Assembly: GCA_020200615.1 (NCBI GenBank)
Contig: JAIVIH010000012.1
Coordinates: 1 to 20,705, forward strand
Direction of reading: 5' to 3'
DNA length: 20,705 nt
From: Actinomycetota bacterium
GTDB lineage: Bacteria > Actinomycetota > Acidimicrobiia > Acidimicrobiales > AC-14
Position 1 is the stretch's first letter, and every line of letters begins with the position of its first letter. The notes under the pieces are model-generated. The model was not told where the DNA came from. It saw only the letters and a list, made by a program, of their open reading frames with translations, and searched no databases. Below, in pieces: positions 1 to 6,340 of the stretch. The position numbers and the translations under genes are program-made.

Positions 1-1
1 C

Positions 2-1360
2 ATCGGCTTGGACAACGTCGACGTCGAGGCGGCCACCCGTCGCGGGATCATGGTCGTCAACGCCCCCCACTCCAATGTGATCTCCGCCGCCGAGCAAGCC
101 ATGGCCCTTCTGCTGGCCCAGGCCCGCAACATCCCTCAGGCCCATGCCGACCTGAAGGCGGGTCGGTGGAACCGATCCCGGTGGAAGGGGGTGGAGCTCC
201 ACGGAAAGGTCTTGGGTGTCGTCGGCCTCGGCCGGGTGGGCGCCCTTGTGGCCCAGCGGGCGTCGGCCTTCGGCATGCGCCTCATCGCCTACGACCCCTA
301 CGTGTCAGCCGATCGGGCCCGCCAGATGGGCGTCGAGTTGATGCGGCTCGAGGACGTGATCGAGGTGGCGGACTTCCTGACCGTCCATCTTCCCCGCACG
401 CCCGAGACCATGGGGTTGATCGACGAGAAGTTGCTCCGGCAGGCGAAGCCCGACCTCCGGATCATCAACACCGCCCGGGGTGGAATCGTCGACGAGGAAG
501 CCGTCCACCGGCTCATTTCCGAAGGTGCCCTGGGAGGCGCCGGTCTCGATGTCTTCGCCAAGGAGCCGTGCACGTCGTCCCCGTTGTTCGAGTTGGACGA
601 GGTCGTCGTCACACCCCACCTGGGCGCCAGCACGAGTGAAGCGCAGGACAAGGCGGGAGACACCATCGCCGAACAGGTGATCCTGGCCCTGGCCGGCGAG
701 TTCGTGCCCTACGCGGTCAACGTCGACGCCTCCGAAGCCTCCGAGACCGTCCGCCCTTTCCTGCCCCTCGCCGAGCGCCTGGGCCGGATCTTCGCCGCCC
801 TCACGGAAGAGCCTCCGCAGCGGGTGGAGGTCGGTTACCAGGGCCAGCTGGCCGACTACGACACGCGCATCCTCACCCTGGCCGTGCTGAAGGGGCTTCT
901 GGGAGAGCTGTCCGACGACCCCGTCTCCTACGTGAACGCTCCGCAGGTTGCCGTCGAGCACGGCGTGGAGGTGCACGAGTCTCGCCGTTCCGAGGGGCAC
1001 GACTACGTCAATCTGGTCACCGTGCGGGGTGACGACCACGCCCTCGCGGGCACGCTCTTCGGCCTGCGGGATGAAGCGCGGCTGGTCATGGTCGACGACC
1101 ACATGGTCGACATTCCGCCCGCCCGGCACATGGTCGTCGTCCGCAATGACGACCGGCCCGGGATGATCGGGCTCGTCGGAGGCCGACTCGGTCAGGCCGG
1201 CATCAACATCTCGGACATGGATGTCGGCCGGTCGCCGTCAGGAGAGGCGGCCCTGATGGTGCTTTCCACCGACCAGGCGGTTCCCGACGAGGTCCTGGCT
1301 GACCTCCGAGCCCAGGCTGGCATCCTGCGCGTCCACCGGGTCTCGCCGACCGTCGACTGA
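2..1360 (+). CDS. serA: D-3-phosphoglycerate dehydrogenase, 5'-truncated by the window edge
   Basis: This enzyme oxidises 3-phosphoglycerate to 3-phosphohydroxypyruvate with NAD+, the first step of serine synthesis in the cytoplasm. The reading frame is open from base 2, so the start lies outside the window; about 75 N-terminal residues of a roughly 525-residue actinobacterial SerA are missing, and the ATG at base 8 is internal. Numbering from that ATG, the Rossmann motif GLGRVG is at 73-78, the NTARGG segment at 154-159 and the catalytic histidine in HLGAST at 204-209. An allosteric substrate-binding-like region follows, then a C-terminal ACT domain from about 372 (VVVRNDDRPGMIGLVGGRL), the usual serine-sensing site. 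This long three-domain form is typical of actinobacteria. In many actinobacteria serA follows ilvBNC, so this edge may continue into an ilv operon; that part is inference. Confidence 0.97.
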   Translation: MGLDNVDVEAATRRGIMVVNAPHSNVISAAEQAMALLLAQARNIPQAHADLKAGRWNRSRWKGVELHGKVLGVVGLGRVGALVAQRASAFGMRLIAYDPYVSADRARQMGVELMRLEDVIEVADFLTVHLPRTPETMGLIDEKLLRQAKPDLRIINTARGGIVDEEAVHRLISEGALGGAGLDVFAKEPCTSSPLFELDEVVVTPHLGASTSEAQDKAGDTIAEQVILALAGEFVPYAVNVDASEASETVRPFLPLAERLGRIFAALTEEPPQRVEVGYQGQLADYDTRILTLAVLKGLLGELSDDPVSYVNAPQVAVEHGVEVHESRRSEGHDYVNLVTVRGDDHALAGTLFGLRDEARLVMVDDHMVDIPPARHMVVVRNDDRPGMIGLVGGRLGQAGINISDMDVGRSPSGEAALMVLSTDQAVPDEVLADLRAQAGILRVHRVSPTVD

Positions 1361-1681
1361 GCGCCTACGGCCGGCGGCCTGCGGTTTCTGCGCGGCGCGA
1401 GCCGCCGCGGTTACGTCGAAGGGGGCCGTCCGGAGTCGAAAGCCCGAAGGTACCGGCTGGTGGCGCCGTCGCCGGCTCCCGCGGTCGGGGGCAGAGGGCG
1501 CGTCGGCGGGCCACTCATCGGGCGGCGGCCTCCCCTGGAGGATCCGAGATTCCAGCTCGACCTGAGCCTCGCGCTGCAGAGCCTCGCTCAGGAGGGGATC
1601 CCGGCGTCCGCGCTTCCCCAGGAGGAAGGGCGCCAGCCGGTCCATGACAAAGGTTGTGAATGCCGCATCGAAATCAGCCAA
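1238..1681 (-). CDS. Possible small hypothetical protein in the gap after serA
   Basis: The stretch 1361-1830 has no well-supported gene. The best candidate is this minus-strand frame of 147 codons, opening with TTG at 1681 about 5 nt after a GGGGTGA ribosome-binding-like stretch. Its first half reads like real protein (MADFDAAFTTFVMDRLAPFL, then an acidic helical segment with QREAQVELESRIL). The second half is low-complexity Arg/Pro/Ala and overlaps the serA 3' end by 123 nt, which is unusual and argues either for a shorter true protein or for a spurious frame. I recognise no family. The plus-strand frame across the same gap (1460-1885) has no ribosome-binding site and looks like a shadow. 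Nothing else is visible between 1682 and 1830. Confidence 0.35.
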   Translation of the reverse strand: MADFDAAFTTFVMDRLAPFLLGKRGRRDPLLSEALQREAQVELESRILQGRPPPDEWPADAPSAPDRGSRRRRHQPVPSGFRLRTAPFDVTAAARAAQKPQAAGRRRSVDGRRDPVDAQDASLGSEVSQDLVGNRLVGGKHHQGRLS

Positions 1682-1830
1682 GTTTCACCCCGCGCGCGCA
1701 CAGACCCGAAAAGAAAGACGAGCCCGCGCTTCCTTGTCAGCAGTATCGGTGACTGGGAACGGCCGCGCAATCGCTGTTCCAAACATCTAGGTTCTCGACA
1801 TGAAGGCCCGCCGACGGTTCGGAGAACTGT

Positions 1831-2436
1831 CTACCGCTTGGCTTTGCGCAGCCCGTCGGCCGCGGCGCTGCCCTCGTCGCGGTAGCAACGGTCGGGCGTC
1901 GTCCTCTCGTAGGCGGCCATGCCCCGCAGGTGGAAGATGCCGCTCGAGAGCTTGCCCTTCACCGGGTGGCTCGACGGGCAGATCGCCCCTTTGGGGTCGA
2001 CCCAGGCCTTCGCCACCGACTTCCGTACCGCTTTGGACGCTTTCTTGACCGACCTTGCGGAGGACTTCACCGCTCTCGCCGCGGCCTTGACCGCTGGCTT
2101 GGGCTCGGCTGACGCCGGGGGAGGGCTGGCCTCAGGCGCCTCAGGAGCGGCTGAAACCAATCCGGTGTCTCGGGACGGTCCATCGGACACTGTGGTGGGA
2201 GGCGGCGCGCTCGCGGGCGGGGCCTCGGGCCTCTTGAGGCTGACGCCCTGGAGCATGTGGGGGTCGACCAGGGGGGTTTCGCCGGAACGGCCGTTCCGCT
2301 TGGGCGGAGCCGCCCACTCCGTCCCACTGCTCAAGGGTGAGGTCGAACGCCGGCTCTGTACCAGCTTGAAGAGGGCGAACGCGATACCGGCGAGGACACC
2401 GATCCTGAAGCCCGTGCGGATGGAGCGGCGGATCAC
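1831..2436 (-). CDS. Membrane-anchored protein with Lys/Ala-rich linker and C-terminal cysteine-pair domain (sunset-domain-like)
   Basis: The 201-residue protein starts at GTG 2436 behind AGGGTGG. Residues 10-27 form one hydrophobic segment after a basic N-terminus, so it is probably an N-terminal anchor. Residues 70-115 are a Pro/Ala-rich linker, and 116-144 are a Lys/Ala/Ser-rich, histone-H1-like helix (AVKSSARSVKKASKAV). The C-terminus, about 150-201, carries CPSSHPVKGKLSSGIFHLRG, then YERTTPDRCYRDE and a final GLRKAKR. That pattern resembles the small domain found at the ends of actinobacterial secreted nucleases and membrane proteins (consensus near KGNxSxxxIYHxPGxxxYxxTxPExCFxxExEAxxAGxRxSKR), named a sunset domain in some annotations. 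Its role is unknown; a metal or cell-wall interaction is a guess. It is divergent from leuA, with their control regions in 2437-2620. Confidence 0.8.
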   Translation of the reverse strand: MIRRSIRTGFRIGVLAGIAFALFKLVQSRRSTSPLSSGTEWAAPPKRNGRSGETPLVDPHMLQGVSLKRPEAPPASAPPPTTVSDGPSRDTGLVSAAPEAPEASPPPASAEPKPAVKAAARAVKSSARSVKKASKAVRKSVAKAWVDPKGAICPSSHPVKGKLSSGIFHLRGMAAYERTTPDRCYRDEGSAAADGLRKAKR

Positions 2437-2451
2437 GACGAGCCACCCTAC

Positions 2452-2480
2452 TTGACGAGTCGCCTGACAACTGCCACCAT
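2452..2480 (+). promoter_or_regulatory. Putative promoter of the leuA leader
   Basis: TTGACG at 2452-2457 is a good -35 box. A 17-nt spacer leads to CACCAT at 2475-2480, a weak -10 that keeps the important A2, A5 and T6. The expected transcription start falls at 2487-2489, on the ATG of the leader ORF, so the leader peptide would be read from a leaderless transcript. Inference only. Confidence 0.4.
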
Positions 2481-2488
2481 GCGACCAG

Positions 2489-2527
2489 ATGTCTGCAAAC
2501 GCTTTCTCCGTTCTGCTCCTTACCTAG
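2489..2527 (+). CDS. leuL: leuA leader peptide, MSANAFSVLLLT
   Basis: A 12-codon ORF, ATG to TAG, encodes MSANAFSVLLLT, with a run of one valine and three consecutive leucine codons (GTT CTG CTC CTT) three to six codons before the stop. It lies about 95 nt upstream of leuA and directly before a hairpin and a terminator, the standard layout of ribosome-mediated transcription attenuation in amino acid operons. When leucyl-tRNA is scarce the ribosome should stall on the Leu codons and prevent terminator formation. No Shine-Dalgarno sequence is visible, but the predicted transcription start coincides with the ATG. The ORF is short, so chance is possible. The Leu run in the right place upstream of leuA is what makes it convincing. 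Confidence 0.72.
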   Translation: MSANAFSVLLLT

Positions 2528-2528
2528 C

Positions 2529-2551
2529 GGCGAGCGCCTCCGGTGCTCGCC
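2529..2551 (+). promoter_or_regulatory. Attenuator hairpin 1 of the leuA leader
   Basis: GGCGAGC at 2529-2535 pairs perfectly with GCTCGCC at 2545-2551 around a 9-nt loop. The stem begins 2 nt after the leader stop codon, so a ribosome on the leader would mask its 5' arm. The loop contains GCCTCCGG, an exact copy of the sequence at 2564-2571 that forms the 5' arm of the terminator, so the two copies can compete for the same GGAGG strand. Confidence 0.65.
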
Positions 2552-2564
2552 TCCACCTCTCGTG

Positions 2565-2586
2565 CCTCCGGGCCGGGAGGTTTTTT
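2565..2586 (+). terminator. Intrinsic terminator in the leuA leader (attenuator)
   Basis: CCTCC (2565-2569) pairs with GGAGG (2576-2580) across a 6-nt GC-rich loop and is followed at once by six T residues. No plus-strand gene except the leader peptide lies upstream, so the terminator can only act on the leuA leader transcript. It ends 34 nt before the leuA start codon. Confidence 0.75.
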
Positions 2587-2620
2587 CTTTCCCGCACACA
2601 ACTGAAGTACGGAGGGCCTC

Positions 2621-4234
2621 ATGAGCGAGAACTCCAGCGACGGGTGGTCGGACCCCGGCGCCCCTACGTGGTCGAAGGCCGAGCCGGGCCAGCCGAGCCG
2701 GCTGATCATCTTCGACACGACCCTGCGGGACGGCGAACAGTCACCGGGCATCTCCCTCGACGCGGCGGAGAAGCTGGAGATCGCGGAGCAGCTCGCCAGG
2801 GTCGGGGTCGACGTCATCGAGGCCGGGTTCCCAGTGGCCAGTGAGGGTGACTTCGAAGCCGTCCAGGGCATCGCCCGCAAGGTGGAGGGCCCCGTCATCG
2901 CCGGTCTGTCGCGCACCCACATGACCGATGTGGACCGCTGCTGGGACGCCCTGCGCGATGCGGCGCGGGCGCGGATCCACGTCTTCATCTCGACCAGCCC
3001 GAATCACATGGAGCACATGCTGAAGATGAGCCCGGCCCAGGTCGTCGAGGCCACCCGCACGGGCGTGGCCCGGGCTCGCGAGCACACAGACGACGTGGAG
3101 TTCAGTCCTCAGGACGCGACCCGCACCCCGCTGGACTTCATGCTCGAGGTCCTGCGGGCTGCGGTAGACGCCGGGGCGACCACGCTGAACATCCCCGACA
3201 CCGTCGGCTACGGCATTCCGTGGGACTTCGGCGCCCTCATCCAGTACATCCGCCGGGAGGTCCCGGGGAACTACGTGACGTCGACCCACTGCCACAACGA
3301 CCTGGGACTTGCGGTGGCGAACTCCCTGGCGGGGGTGCGGGCCGGCGCCCGTCAGGTGGAGGTGTGCGTGAACGGCATCGGGGAGCGGGCCGGCAATGCC
3401 GCGCTGGAGGAAGTGGTCATGGCCATCAAGATCCGCCCCGACCAGTTCCCGGGCATCGAGGTCGGCGTGAACACGGAGGAGCTGGCCCGTACCAGCCGGA
3501 TGGTCAGTCGCCTGACGGGCTACCCGATCCAGTACAACAAGGCGGTCGTGGGGAGGAACGCCTTCGCCCACGAGTCGGGCATCCACCAGCACGGCGTCCT
3601 GGCCGAGCGCACGACCTACGAGATCATCGACGCCGGTGCCGTCGGTCAGGTGGGCAGCCAGATCGTGCTCGGCAAGCACTCCGGCCGTCACGCCTTCAAG
3701 GACACCCTCACCAAGATGGGCATGTCGGTCCCGGACGACACCCTGAACGCCGCCTTTGCCCGGTTCAAGGAGCTCGCCGATCGCAAGGTGCAGATCACCG
3801 ACGCCGATCTGGAGGCGATCGTCGCCGAGGAGATGGGTACCACCGTCGGACAGGCCTACACCCTGGAGGAGCTGGAGGTCAGCGGGGGCACGGTCGGGAC
3901 GCCCTGCGCCCGGGTCGTGATCTCCCAGGACGGGAGCGTTCTGGAGGCCTCGTCCGAGGGCGACGGGATGATCGACGCGGCATGCAAGGCCATCCGCGCC
4001 GCGACCGGCATCGACGGTCGCCTCACCGACTTCAACGTCTCGTCGGTGACGGGTGGTGTCGACGCTCTCGGCGACGTGATCATCCAGCTCGAGGCCGAAG
4101 GGGTGAAGGTCTCAGGACGCGGGGTCTCCACTGACGTGGTCGAAGCGTCGGCCCGGGCCTACCTCAACGCTGTCAACAAGGTGCGGCGGATCCGGGGCCG
4201 CGCCGAAGTCCGTCAGGCGGTCGTCGGGCCCTAG
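2621..4234 (+). CDS. leuA: 2-isopropylmalate synthase
   Basis: This enzyme condenses acetyl-CoA with 2-oxoisovalerate to give 2-isopropylmalate, the committed step of leucine synthesis. The 537-residue product starts at ATG 2621, 4 nt after GGAGGG. It has the HMGL-like TIM barrel with DTTLRDGEQSPG at 32-43, the divalent-metal histidines in HCHND at 223-227 and NGIGERAGN at 251-259. A C-terminal leucine-sensing regulatory domain runs from about 430 (GTPCARVVISQDG to AYLNAVNKVRR). The FSPQD segment at 161-165 has Gln where most relatives have Glu. The complete regulatory domain and the leucine-coding leader point to leucine synthesis rather than the citramalate or homocitrate branches; cimA is a separate gene at 12742. 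Its TAG stop overlaps the stop of the convergent ATPase gene in the palindrome CTAG. Confidence 0.97.
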   Translation: MSENSSDGWSDPGAPTWSKAEPGQPSRLIIFDTTLRDGEQSPGISLDAAEKLEIAEQLARVGVDVIEAGFPVASEGDFEAVQGIARKVEGPVIAGLSRTHMTDVDRCWDALRDAARARIHVFISTSPNHMEHMLKMSPAQVVEATRTGVARAREHTDDVEFSPQDATRTPLDFMLEVLRAAVDAGATTLNIPDTVGYGIPWDFGALIQYIRREVPGNYVTSTHCHNDLGLAVANSLAGVRAGARQVEVCVNGIGERAGNAALEEVVMAIKIRPDQFPGIEVGVNTEELARTSRMVSRLTGYPIQYNKAVVGRNAFAHESGIHQHGVLAERTTYEIIDAGAVGQVGSQIVLGKHSGRHAFKDTLTKMGMSVPDDTLNAAFARFKELADRKVQITDADLEAIVAEEMGTTVGQAYTLEELEVSGGTVGTPCARVVISQDGSVLEASSEGDGMIDAACKAIRAATGIDGRLTDFNVSSVTGGVDALGDVIIQLEAEGVKVSGRGVSTDVVEASARAYLNAVNKVRRIRGRAEVRQAVVGP

Positions 4235-5019
4235 CCCCCGGCCGGGACGGCGAGCAGGAACCTGTTTTCCAGGGTCTCGGCCAGTCGCGCGATCTCGGCG
4301 ACGAGGGGGGCCTCGGGGGACACATCGAGGATGCACGCCGACCGCATGTCGGCCCGGCGAACAGATCCGTCCTCGGGGATGGCGATCAGCAGCTCGCCGG
4401 CGTGAGCGCGGGCAAACGCTTCCAGCTGCTCGGCGTCACCAGGCCGGCGGATGCGATTGCCGACGTAGGCGACCTGCTGGATGCCGAGCTCAAGGGCCAG
4501 CTTGTGGGCCCGGTCGGCGGTCATCAAGACCTTGGCCGTCGGCTCGATCACCAGGAGCAGGATGTCGAGGTGCTCCAGCGTCCCGATGGAGAGATGCTCG
4601 AGGCCGGCTTCCATGTCAGCCACCACGACGGTGCCCGGGATCTCGGCTTCGATCTGGTCGAGGAAGTCACGGACCGTGACATGGGAGCTCCACGTTCAGC
4701 CCGAGCCCGCCCTCTCGGCCCGGGCTGCGAGCATGAGCGTGACGCCGTCGGGCCCTTCGTGGCCATACTCCGCCAGCAGAGTGGTGGGGGAGAGGTTCTT
4801 CGGAAGGAAGCGGACGGGCCCGGACTGGTCCAGGAACGGCCGAAGGCGGCCCGCTGCTTCTTCACCCAATCCGGTATTGGCGGCCAGGTTCGGGTCTGAA
4901 TCACAGTCGATGGCGATGACACGGTGCCCACGGCGGGCGAGGGTGCGGGCCAGCACGGCCGAGATGGTGGTCTTGCCCACGCCGCCCTTACCCGAGATCG
5001 ACACCCGCACGGGCGCCAT
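4231..5019 (-). CDS. CooC/MinD-like P-loop ATPase interrupted by an in-frame TGA at the family CxC site
   Basis: The family is the SIMIBI ATPase group that includes CooC (nickel insertion into CO dehydrogenase). The frame starts at ATG 5019 with GKGGVGKTT at residues 10-18 and a deviant Walker motif IAIDCDSDPN near 36-44. It runs well until codon 108, which is TGA (4698-4696). The same frame then continues for 154 codons with clear homology: SHVTVRDFLDQIE, then TVVVADMEAGLEHLSIGT (the conserved D-MEAG-EHL segment), a LLLVIEPT strand and an AYVGNRIR segment. Relatives usually have a Cys-x-Cys at exactly this point (G-x-G-C-x-C-x-SH); here the codons are TGA-ACG-TGG, so both cysteines are absent. 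Options are a natural pseudogene, two sequence errors, or recoding of TGA. It is the last gene of an operon after 5840-5058, with a 38-nt gap. Confidence 0.8.
4666..4698 (-). other. In-frame TGA with a downstream SECIS-like hairpin
   Basis: On the minus strand the TGA at 4698-4696 is followed by 15 nt and then GTCACGGTCCGTGAC (4680-4666), a perfect 7-bp inverted repeat best drawn as a GTCAC/GTGAC stem with a GGTCC loop. The loop starts 20 nt after the TGA. Bacterial SECIS elements have a small hairpin with a G-led loop roughly 16-37 nt after UGA, and E. coli fdhF also presents GGUC. GGA (from 4691) and TCC further down could add a lower stem. The sequence also encodes the family's conserved V-T-V-R-D, so the hairpin may be incidental. 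Confidence 0.35.
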
Positions 5020-5057
5020 TCTTGCTGGCCACGGTTACTGCCGCCAGGGCCCGGCGA

Positions 5058-5840
5058 TCAGGGCAGCAGGGTGCGGATGGGCTGGATCCAGGCGTGGGGG
5101 TCCTGCCCCGACGAAACGGCCATGTCGGCGCCCAGCGGCGGCACGGCGTCGGGGGTGACCGCAAGCACGGGGATGAAGCGACCACAGGCGGCTGCTCGGA
5201 ACTGCATGCAGAAGTCCTTGCCCTGCTGTTCGCTGGCATCGATGAGGACCAGGGTGGGGATGAGCGACCCGCAACCGTCGGGCGTGATCTCGCCGAAGGC
5301 CCGGCTCTCGAACCGGCAGTCGGCGAGCGTCTCTTCGAGGGGGGCCACGGTGGTCTGGTCGAGCCCGACGGTCAGCACCACCGATGGCGGCAGCCCGGCG
5401 TTGCGACGGGCTCCGCCCAGCTCGGCCGTGTTGTAGTCCGCTTCTCGGGCCGGCTCGAAATAGGTCCTGTTCTCGAGGAAGCTCTCGGCGGTGGCTTTGG
5501 CGGCAAGGGCGGCCTCACCCTGGGGCAGGTCGACGGACCAGAGGTTCCACGACACGAACCCCAGCGTGATCGTGGTGTAGGTGATGACGGTGATGGCGGG
5601 CAGGTCGGTGCCCACGTTGGTGAGGCCCTTCGCCGCGAGAGCGGCGCCGACGTCCCGAAGGGCCGTCGTCTCCCGCGGGGGCTCCTCGTTCCTGACGATG
5701 AAGGCGTCGTCCGAGATCCGGACGCACACGTGCCACCAGCCGTCGAGCATGAGCACATCGGCTTCGACATGGAGCCCGGTCCCGAACGCCCGCCGGGAAC
5801 TGCCGTTGACGAAGGCGTCGATAACCTCGAGATCTTCCAC
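5058..5840 (-). CDS. Uncharacterised protein with a degenerate receiver-like C-terminus
   Basis: About 260 residues from GTG 5840 (VEDLEVIDAFVNGSSRRAFG). Upstream frame extension as far as 6017 overlaps the acetyltransferase gene and looks non-coding. I do not recognise the N-terminal two thirds. It has alternating strands and helices, including HVEADVLMLDGWWHVCVRIS and a hydrophobic AITVITYTTITLGFVSWNLW segment that is too broken by polar residues to call a membrane helix. The last 90 residues resemble a response-regulator receiver fold: PTLVLIDASEQQGKDF, then FIPVLAVTP, then GADMAVSSGQDPHAWIQPIRTLL. The Lys usual near the SSGQDP position is missing, suggesting a pseudo-receiver. It sits between the acetyltransferase (11-nt gap) and the CooC-like ATPase, so the three are probably co-transcribed. 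No function is assigned. Confidence 0.8.
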   Translation of the reverse strand: MEDLEVIDAFVNGSSRRAFGTGLHVEADVLMLDGWWHVCVRISDDAFIVRNEEPPRETTALRDVGAALAAKGLTNVGTDLPAITVITYTTITLGFVSWNLWSVDLPQGEAALAAKATAESFLENRTYFEPAREADYNTAELGGARRNAGLPPSVVLTVGLDQTTVAPLEETLADCRFESRAFGEITPDGCGSLIPTLVLIDASEQQGKDFCMQFRAAACGRFIPVLAVTPDAVPPLGADMAVSSGQDPHAWIQPIRTLLP

Positions 5841-5851
5841 GACAGAGCAGG

Positions 5852-6340
5852 CTACCGGCCGGGATGACCGAGGACTGAGCGGCCCCTTCTGTTCCCCCTC
5901 ACCATCCGGCGCATCACCACGTGGGGGCCGATGTCCGGGATGTCGAACTGCTCGCTCACCACCTCGAAGCCCGATGTCGCGTAGAAAGGGACTGCCGGCA
6001 TCCGGGCGTTGCACCACAGCTCACCTCCGCCACGTCGTGCAACGTGCTCGACGCACGCGTGGAGCAGGGCGCGACCCACACCCCGGCCGCGGACCTCGGG
6101 GGAGGAGGCCATGCCTCGAAGCCGCCAGCCCGGCCCTTCGGCCTTGCCTGTTCCCCGTCGCTCGGCGTACAGCGAAGCGATCCCCACCAGCTGGTCTTCG
6201 AGGAACGCCCCGAGGTGCACGGTCGACGGGTGATCGTCGCCGGGATAGACCGAGGACTCGGCGGGCCGGAGATCGACAGGAAGCGGTTCTCGGTGTCGCG
6301 CCGGGGTTACGACAAGACGGAAGTGGAGGAGTTCCTCCAC
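5852..6340 (-). CDS. GNAT-family N-acetyltransferase
   Basis: This is predicted to transfer an acetyl group from acetyl-CoA to an amine; the substrate is unknown. The conserved part runs PAESSVYPGDD, then VHLGAFLEDQLVGIASLY, then motif A (LRGMASSPEVRGRGVGRALL) with the RGRGVG acetyl-CoA loop, then LWCNARMPAVPFYATSGFEV, and it ends near MRRMVRG. The last blocks are characteristic of the small GNAT group that keeps FYxxxGFE and a final VMRR. The start is uncertain: GTG 6340 gives 162 residues and keeps the RHRE-PxxxxPAESS segment usual near the N-terminus. That start overlaps the divergent DivIVA-like gene by up to 111 nt on the opposite strand. It is probably the first gene of the minus-strand operon that continues at 5840. 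Confidence 0.85.
   Translation of the reverse strand: MEELLHFRLVVTPARHREPLPVDLRPAESSVYPGDDHPSTVHLGAFLEDQLVGIASLYAERRGTGKAEGPGWRLRGMASSPEVRGRGVGRALLHACVEHVARRGGGELWCNARMPAVPFYATSGFEVVSEQFDIPDIGPHVVMRRMVRGNRRGRSVLGHPGR

Noticed and set aside
305..1129. Long minus-strand frame antisense to serA (274 codons)
   Set aside because: It is a shadow produced by GC-rich codon structure; it has no recognisable motifs and serA is certain.
1460..1885. Plus-strand ORF of 141 codons in the post-serA gap
   Set aside because: Low-complexity, no ribosome-binding site and no motif; it runs into the 3' end of the 1831-2436 gene on the other strand.
2437..2620. T-box riboswitch before leuA
   Set aside because: No plus-strand T-box consensus (AGGGTGGNACCGCG-like) and no specifier-loop arrangement. 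The AGGGTGG in this area is the minus-strand ribosome-binding site of the 2436 gene.
4696..4698. Alternative genetic code with TGA as a sense codon
   Set aside because: serA, leuC, leuD, the IclR gene and cimA all end properly at TGA, so TGA is a normal stop here.
5841..6017. N-terminal extension of the receiver-like protein up to 6017
   Set aside because: The extension is Arg/Pro-rich, overlaps the acetyltransferase coding region in another frame and has no ribosome-binding site.
5921..6214. N-terminal extension of the DivIVA-like protein to 5921
   Set aside because: It lies wholly antisense to the conserved GNAT core and precedes the DivIVA signature with non-protein-like sequence.
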